Shown here: positions 57,741 through 64,000 of the stretch, piece after piece | Layout: each line of letters opens with the position of its first letter | Numbering within the stretch: position 1 is the first letter of the stretch | Assembly: GCA_019096065.1 (NCBI GenBank) | Contig: JAGUCH010000003.1 | Location: 6,448,001-6,512,000, forward strand | Length of the DNA stretch: 64,000 nucleotides | Direction of reading: 5' to 3' | Source of the DNA: Paracyclopina nana | Taxonomy: Eukaryota; Arthropoda; Copepoda; Cyclopoida; Cyclopettidae | Notes under the pieces: generated by a model | Told to the model about the DNA's origin: nothing | Seen by the model: only the letters and a program-made list of their open reading frames with translations | Databases searched by the model: none | Translations under genes and position numbers: made by a program

Positions 57741-59255
57741 GATTCCAAGCCCAGTGAAATACTAATAATTGGTTTCAAAATTACTTAGCGTGTGTTAGCT
57801 TCACCAAATGTTGCTTAGTTTGCAATTCGCTCATCATATTTCATTCTCTATAGCTAGTTTGAAGTTCTGCTTACCTTTTACAAATAAATAAATGCGATTT
57901 ATCTTTTTTCATTTTTATGAGTTTTATGGCATAATAATTTTCTGTTTATTATTTTCATTTCATTGCAGCGTCAGCTTTGGAGGTCCAAAATCTTGAGATG
58001 CTAGAAGTTTTTTAAGCCATCATGCTATGTATCTTGATTGATATAAATATTATCTATCGATCTCGTGCGTAATTCGTGGCCGATACGAAGTCGACCGAGT
58101 ACCAAGGCTTTTTCTATTATAGGTATACAGAGAGTTATGGTCTGCTTCAAAGCTTTGATAAAGAGTGCCATAATATTTATCGAAATTACAGGAATGTACA
58201 GCCAAATCTGCTAGGTAACGGTATTTAAAACCCTAATGTAGTGAAAAACCGCTTCGTTAAAAACATTTCCATTACTCATGGGTATTTTTAAAAATACACT
58301 TACTTGGTAACGAGATTGTATTAAAAAGTCAAACTTAATATCCATTTTCCTGTATTGGGAGCTTTATCTGAACTGAAATATCAAAGCACTAATTAAGAGT
58401 GTTGCCAGATGCGCTAATTTAATCTAAGTGGCACTTTCATTAGAAAAACTGCCTCTTTAGACAGATAATATAGTTCGAATATTGTAGCTCAAGCGTTAAA
58501 AGGGTCATCTATGCACTCGCTCTGATGACGTCAAGCCCTCTGTGATACCTAATATCCCATTCATGTGCTCCCAAACACCTTCACATATTGTCTGCTGGTG
58601 CTAGTTCCTCTGAAAAAAGGGTCAGTTTTAAGATTACTATTTATGTATTTCAGCTCTAAAATTGCTATGATTGAATCAACACGAATTAACATGAAACAAC
58701 TTTAGCAATTGCAGTACTATTGCGGCAGCTGATAAATTGAGTGTTTTCCCATACCTTAACTTTGTCTACTCATTCCTTAGGTCAACTACGTAGTTGCGAG
58801 GCAATTCTAAAGTGGTATATTGGCAAAACAGTGGTAACCTTTTTTTTGCTTTTCGGAAAGCAACTTTGCACTTAATGGGGATATCAAAGTTAGCAGCATA
58901 TTTCGCAAAGTAGAAGGAGGCAGTTTGAGTTGCGGTAAAGAGGATCACAGACTTGCGGATTCGCGATAATGCTGATTATTTGCTTGCTTTAGGACCAAAA
59001 TCAAGGACTTGAATCTCAACTGCTGTGGCAACATTTTTAATTGAGGGTGGGTGAATTGACACTTGAAGCTCCAACGCGAACCTTTCTCGCGCGAATCATT
59101 CTACTTGGGTTAAAGCCATGCGGCTGATCGCACAAAATTCACCCACAGCCCAGAATCCAAAATTATTAGGCCTGGTTCACTAGCAGTATTAGGGCAATCC
59201 CATATTCGAATTTTAAGTCAAGTTACCTTGCTAAAGCAGTGGCCTTACTTGGGCA

Positions 59256-59295
59256 GTTCAGCTGGTTTTAGCTAAGTTCAGCTGGTTTTAGCTAA
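59256..59295. repeat. two exact 20-bp tandem units
   Basis: GTTCAGCTGGTTTTAGCTAA twice in a row; a third related piece (AGCTAAGTTCAG) recurs near 59400. Confidence 0.85.
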
Positions 59296-60123
59296 GTTAA
59301 GGTGGCTGATATGCTGACGCGCCAACCCAATGATATATCAGCAGCTGATGAGCAAAGTTAGCTTTTCTCAATAGAGCATTTTTAGGCCACTTTTTGTAGC
59401 TAAGTTCAGATTTGCAAATTAACTTAGCTAGCACTTAATGCAATAGCTTGTTCCCATAAACATGCTAGGTGCCTTGCTTTGCTTACCACCGCACCGGCGC
59501 CTGCCCTACTGAGTTTGTGAGAACAAGCGAATTAAGCGAAGTTATAGGAAGTGGAATCCTAGTTTTTCGCATTTTTAGGATGCTGGCTGAGCTAACGTGA
59601 CGTCATCAGCGCGTGAGCAGAGTTAGCCAGTTTTCGTTAGAGCTACAAGAAGTGAACTAGAATAAGTGGTCTAAAAGAGCCAACTTTCTCTTATGATAAA
59701 GCCACTTTTTCAGCAATTGCCATTCGAGTAGCACTTAAAATTGGTGCTTTACTTGCCCAAAAGCAAGCCCGAAGGCCAGCCTAACTTTCTCAAAAAAATT
59801 GAATTTCAAGCAAAATAAGGCTCAAAATATGGTACAATGGTAATATAATTTGGTGTTTCACTCCAAGACACCAGCTTAGATAGCAAAAATCCCACCTTTC
59901 AGAATATAATTAAGAGAAAAAGCTATAAAACAGTTTTGGGATGCCCAACGTAAGAAGAGATTGGGCATCCAAAATGTTCTCTTTGTTACCGGTAGACTAG
60001 ATATGAACATGTTTACTGTTTCCTATTGTCTACCCGCATAAATATGTGAGAACGGAACTGAGCTACCCAACTTCTGAAATTCTGAGCCCTCATACGCCAA
60101 AAAAACTCTCAGTGAAACTTGTA

Positions 60124-60294
60124 CGTTTTATCAACATTGAGTTTTAGTCATTATGTAACATTAACTGCCTTGACACCTAGGTAAAATCGAAAACACCCAT
60201 TTGCCGTGTCACGTTAGATTTTTTCTAATTTTTTTACTTAGGTGGTATGGAAGTTAATGTTACATAACGACATAAACTCAACCAGGTTAAAACG
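60124..60294. mobile_element. 171-bp foldback element
   Basis: Two arms of about 63 bp (60124-60186 and 60232-60294) are imperfect reverse complements: ATTATGTAACATTAACT in the left arm, AGTTAATGTTACATAAC in the right arm, with a spacer of about 45 nt. The arms begin CGTTTTA and end GTAAAA. Probably a MITE or a hairpin transcript; no second copy was seen in the window. Confidence 0.65.
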
Positions 60295-60843
60295 AAGGAG
60301 TGCTAACACGTTACAATAACTTTAAGAAAACTGGGGAAAATTTCTGGTTGGGTAAGCTTAACTTTTTTCCTAAGTGTCTAACCAGTCAATATGGGAACGC
60401 CCTATAATGTGCTCAAAATATGCAGCTATATCATGGTGATATTAGCAAATATTAGGCCGAAAGCCACCCAACCATAAAAATATGCATACGTCAATGTGTC
60501 TGTTTGCTCCGCAAAATGTCAACAGGCTTACTTCTGAGCCATTTACGACCAGATGGAAGTCTCCTAACATGGATCAATGTTTCTTTTAAAGCCCAAAATC
60601 TGAATTGAAAATGTGGTAGCTCAGAAAAACCTAGAAAAGTCTCTTCGACGCAGATGCAGTTCTGCGCGAAAATATCATTCAACGTTGAAACGCGTTCAGC
60701 ACACACATTATTCGAGTTGCCCAAACATTCTGTAAAATGTAGTGGCATCAATTCCATTTCGTGCAATTAATGCGTGCAAGACCATGAATACAGGTTGAGG
60801 ATTTTTATTATTTCACTTAAAACGGCTAATAATACTTCAGAAT

Positions 60844-60949
60844 GAAAACACAGTTTGTCAAAAATTGGTGTAATGGTGGCTATTGACTTTTCAGCATCGA
60901 AAACACAGTTTGTCAAAAATTGGTGCGGTGGCTATTGACTTTTCAGTAT
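60844..60949. repeat. tandem pair of about 53-bp units
   Basis: GAAAACACAGTTTGTCAAAA starts at 60844 and again at 60899; both units end in GGTGGCTATTGACTTTTCAG. The second unit is four bases shorter. Confidence 0.85.
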
Positions 60950-61191
60950 GAACATACAGCTTGTTGGAAAGTGGCATCAGTCATTGTCCATTTCATCTCA
61001 AAGATGACAAAAGATTAAGCAACCATTTATCGATCTGGAAGTAAAATGTGTTTGTTCTTTTTTCGCTCCGCGCTCCCACTTTCTACGTACATGTAGAATC
61101 AAAAATATTGTTGTGTCACAATGACCTGTAGAGTTCTTTACCCAAACTCTCTCTAACACCCAAAAGTTATACATTCTGGAAGCTTATTATG

Positions 61192-61336
61192 GGCTCATTA
61201 TCTTCCGCGTCTTTGATCGTAGCATGGTTGCGGTTGTTGTCGGTTCTTATTTACTGACAAGGTTGCGATGTCAGTAAATAAGAAGCGATAACAACCGTAA
61301 GCATGCCACGATCAAAGACGCAGAAGATAATGAGCC
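61192..61336. mobile_element. 145-bp foldback MITE, copy 2 (inverted relative to copy 1)
   Basis: GGCTCATTATCTTCCGCGTC to AGATAATGAGCC, an imperfect palindrome. It aligns over its whole length with the reverse complement of 732-876 (about 7 differences, by eye). Confidence 0.85.
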
Positions 61337-62154
61337 ATGGTGTAAAATTTCATGACATGATTGAAAACTACTAGCTCAATACCACTTCGTTTTATTGGGA
61401 TCATGCATTTCAATTACTCCCGCCAAAAAAAAGAGATCTAACTTTATGAATTTGAAAAGCATGTTGCTAGGATGACCAGGAAAGGAGATACAGAGGCATC
61501 ATTTTTCAAGTAGCAACACATTTTTTACCATTTAATGAAAAGAAAAGCACCGCGGATCTCCTTTCCTGACCATACTAGCGATTTGTTTATGAAATAAAAA
61601 AAGTTAGCCGTTTTGATTTTATGAGGGATGTATCAAGCTCTACTCAGTGAAAAAAGCACACTGAAGGGAGCTAGAGATTTTTTAAAATGTCATGTTATGG
61701 GGAGCGCCAGGCCAGGATTTTATTAATAAATTTAAACAGGGCATAAGCTTTCAGAAAATATACAGGATTAGGGGTGGTTGACGAAGTCGAGGTTAGGTTT
61801 TCTCTCATGTCAATGTGGTATTGACAAAGTCTTTTGACTCTAAGTCGTCAATTTCAATACAATATTTTGCCAAACTATCATCCATATTATGCATGCGAAC
61901 AAGCCATGCATTAGTGCTGTTAGAAAAAAAATTCCGGTCCCCCAAAAACCAAATTATGGCTTTTTGATGGCGTTTCAAAAATGGGGGCGACATCGGAAAA
62001 AGGAACTATGCTCATAGTAGTCCTTTTTTGAATTAACGCCCCCCTTACTGAACAGATCTCAAAAAGCCATGATTTGCATTTTTTATTGGAAATTATTCGA
62101 AGCAGCATAGAATAAGGAAAGATCCTCAAAAATGTAAGTGATGGAAAAAACTAC

Positions 62155-62267
62155 CTTCTTTTTCTCTTTCGTCTTAATTGTTACGGCTGGGGTAGGGATG
62201 GCGGCTAAAGTCGTTGTGCCCTGGCTTGTCTGTTTACTGGCTGCGGGATTCATAGATTGCCCAGTAG
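62155..62267 (-). CDS. candidate exon of the second mucin gene
   Basis: 113 nt bounded by acceptor tttctag and donor GTAGTT, with phase 1 entry as in several exons of the first mucin gene. It codes for TGQSMNPAASKQTSQGTTT followed by a Pro/Thr stretch and KTKEKKK. Composition and splice sites fit a mucin exon, but its link to the coding region at 63165-64000 is not proven. Confidence 0.4.
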
Positions 62268-62660
62268 CTAGAAAAAAAACGAAATTATCGACAACCGTAT
62301 CCTGCAATGACTCAGAGCATTCACTTAAGCCAATATCAACTATAAATAATTGTGATATATCAAGCTAGGCAACATTTTTGCGCAGACATTAGGAGGGCGT
62401 AGCTTAACCAGAATCTTTTCCAGATGTGGTAGTTTGAATTGCCTGTCAAACTGGCATTTTTATGAATTAATCAATAGTATCATCTAGCAGCACTGATCAA
62501 ATAGAGAACTTCCATTCAAAAATTTGGGCTATTTTTAGGAGCAAGTTCAAGCTCAAAGTACAATAGATTCAAAAAGCATTTTTTCATTGTTTTCTGACCA
62601 AGAGGCTTGAATTTGGGGTGATTTGTTTCTTTGACATTTCCAAAAGAGCAATGACTCAAG

Positions 62661-63041
62661 CAAGATGATCGATAGTATAAGGTGAGCTCTATGCGCAGCT
62701 TTACTATAGCAAGTCATCGGACTATACTATGGTAGGGTGCAGGACGAAATTTATACATAAATCTGTGGAATTTTCATGGTGTTAGGATATATGGATTCAA
62801 AAGTATCCCCAAGAAACCATAAAAAGAGCCTGATTTTATTTTATGACGAGCTAAAGTTGGAAAATGGCTGGTAACACTTTCAGGCACGTGAGCGCTCACT
62901 CTCAAACTGGTTTATACAGCTCTTAAATTTGAATTTTGCGCAATTTTTATGTACTAGCGCTACTGGAGCGCTACCTAGAGGAGGATGAAATAACTACTAA
63001 AGTTGCGTGATTCAAAAGTAGAATTATTCCGTCAGGATTGC
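62661..63041. repeat. 381-bp dispersed repeat, copy B (inverted)
   Basis: Reverse complement of 24322-24708 along its whole length. If the exon at 62155 belongs to the mucin gene at 63165, this copy lies in its intron or 3' region. Confidence 0.8.
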
Positions 63042-63164
63042 CTAAACTAAAATATTTAGTTTGATGTCATTCCTTATTGGAACATAAAGTGGTGTTCATT
63101 GTTTTTTGCAAAATTTCCGGCCAGCCACATCTTGTTCTTGGCATAGCAGATAAAGATGGTCCTC

Positions 63165-64000
63165 TTATAAATGCAGTAAAAAATTGGTGCTAAAAATTGG
63201 TGCTGACAAACCAGGCGTAAATGTTGTCCCTTTAACTGTGGAAGTTTGGCCAGTTGTAGTTGCCCCTTGAGTTGATGTGGGTCCAGGTGTGACATTTGTT
63301 GTAGTTGTGCCTCCAGGTGTCCCTGGTGAGGTTGAAGCCAGGTCTGAAGTTGAGCCAGCTGTTGGGGAAGTAGATGTTGAACCAGGGGTAAATGTTGTCC
63401 CTTTAACTGTTGAAGACTGTCTGGATGTGGTTTGATGTGTAGCTGTTGTGCCTACAGCTGTGACAGTGGCAGAAGTTGTGTCAATGTTTGAAGTTGTGCC
63501 TCCTGGGGTCACAACTGAGATTGGTCCAATGTCTGATGTTGTGCCAGTTGTGAGGGGATTTGATGTTGAGCCAGGAGAGAAAGTAGTGCCACTTACACTG
63601 GAAGTTTGTCCTGATGATGTTTGTTCTGTGTTTGAAGTGCCTCCAGCTGTGACAGAAGTGGTGGGAATCAATGAGGATGTACCACCTGGAGTTTCAGCTG
63701 AGGTTGTAGCCAAGTCTGATGTTGTTCCTTCTGTGATTGGATTTGATGTTGACAAACCAGGTGTAAATGTTGTCCCTTTGACTGTGGAAGTTTGGCCAGT
63801 TGTCATTGCACCTGGAGTTGATGTGCCTCCAGGTGTCCCTGGTGAGGTTGAAGCCAGGTCTGAAGTTGAGCCAGCTGTTGGGGAAGTAGATGTTGAACCA
63901 GTGGTAAATGTTGTCCCTCTAACTGTTGAAGACTGTCTGGATGTGGTTTGATCTGTAGCTGTTGTGCCTACAGCTGTGACAGTGGCAGAAGTTGTGTCAA
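63165..64000 (-). CDS. mucin-like repeat protein, partial (runs off the right edge)
   Basis: Open reading frame entering from beyond 64000 and stopping at 63165 (the last residues before the stop are not mucin-like, so a splice before them is possible). It is made of Thr/Ser/Gly/Pro repeats such as TVKGTTFTPGS, GGTTSNIDTTSATVTAVGTT and TSDLASTSPGTPGGTTT, which would be dense O-glycosylation targets. No Cys in the visible part. At the DNA level the region is built of a 516-bp higher-order repeat. A paralogue or neighbour of the ShKT-mucin gene at 52.8-57.7 kb on the same strand; the repeat sequence itself is different. Confidence 0.75.
   Translation of the reverse strand, partial: DTTSATVTAVGTTATDQTTSRQSSTVRGTTFTTGSTSTSPTAGSTSDLASTSPGTPGGTSTPGAMTTGQTSTVKGTTFTPGLSTSNPITEGTTSDLATTSAETPGGTSSLIPTTSVTAGGTSNTEQTSSGQTSSVSGTTFSPGSTSNPLTTGTTSDIGPISVVTPGGTTSNIDTTSATVTAVGTTATHQTTSRQSSTVKGTTFTPGSTSTSPTAGSTSDLASTSPGTPGGTTTTNVTPGPTSTQGATTTGQTSTVKGTTFTPGLSAPIFSTNFLLHL
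63311..64000 (-). repeat. 516-bp higher-order repeat inside the second mucin
   Basis: CCTCCAGGTGTCCCTGGTGA at 63311 and 63827, and TAGATGTTGAACCAG at 63371 and 63887, both with a period of exactly 516 bp (172 codons). The two copies differ at few positions. The second copy runs off the window. Confidence 0.85.

Larger units (their letters stand above)
57741..62154. other. no gene recognised; small repeats only
   Basis: 4.4 kb between the two mucin genes. It holds the small repeats listed separately (59256, 60124, 60844, 61192). No coding exon was found. The promoter of the first mucin gene must be at its left end, but no TATA box is evident there. Confidence 0.45.

Noticed and set aside
59160-59830. 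Block rich in AGCTAAGTT and similar words as a transposon
   Set aside because: I searched for terminal inverted repeats (GGTTCACTAG against AGTGAACTAG is the best pair) but the match is too weak and the boundaries unclear.

Overview
The window looks like nuclear DNA of an arthropod, most likely a crustacean of the copepod type. The pointers are FMRFamide-receptor-like GPCR genes, an R&R chitin-binding cuticle protein whose extended core has the copepod/arthropod style (AVKDDYSGN ... GSYYVALPDGR), spliceosomal introns of only about 50-70 nt, and a canonical U2 snRNA gene. The organism call is inference; arthropod is much safer than copepod.

Layout. 0-3.8 kb: 3' exons of a class A GPCR (+) with a 145-bp foldback MITE just before an exon, then a convergent small cuticle protein gene (-). 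5.9-12.6 kb: a CMC (CACTA/EnSpm-like) DNA transposon with two head-to-head genes: a transposase (-) and an unrecognised Lys/Glu/Ser-rich protein (+) that carries several coding lesions. 13.1-14.2 kb: a second GPCR (-) that stops after TM6. 14.6-14.8 kb: U2 snRNA (-). 15.2-16.9 kb: a pancreatic-lipase-family gene (+) whose catalytic core cannot be read cleanly. 17.5 kb: a short secreted-peptide ORF.

17.7-34.3 kb holds no recognisable gene. It is AT-rich, contains small repeats, and has many ACAATGG/CCATTGT words and TAATTA words, so it may be regulatory. 34,299-44,602 is a complete Ty3/Gypsy-type LTR retrotransposon (10.3 kb) with apparently identical 196-bp LTRs, a 4-bp target duplication, an extra 5' ORF, gag, protease, RT/RNase H/integrase and an envelope-like glycoprotein ORF. 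A slippery heptamer followed by a GC-rich stem lies in the gag/protease overlap, and two further frame changes look like lesions. It is GC-rich and stands out from its surroundings.

46.0-48.2 kb: a two-exon poly-Gln/poly-Ala protein gene (-) preceded by two GCGCATGCGC palindromes. 52.8-57.7 kb: an 11-exon gene (-) for a secreted protein with a signal peptide, one ShKT-type Cys domain and about 1,200 residues of Ser/Thr mucin. 62.1-64.0 kb: part of a second mucin gene (-) with 516-bp repeats, open at the right edge. Between them lie further foldback and dispersed repeats, including an inverted copy of the MITE at 732 and an inverted copy of a 387-bp repeat at 24.3 kb.

The clearest story is the interplay of mobile DNA with small-intron host genes. 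The best candidates for something not well described are the env-bearing Ty3 element (extra ORF plus -1 frameshift signal) and the second, unrecognised protein of the CMC transposon. All calls were made by eye; no database search was run.
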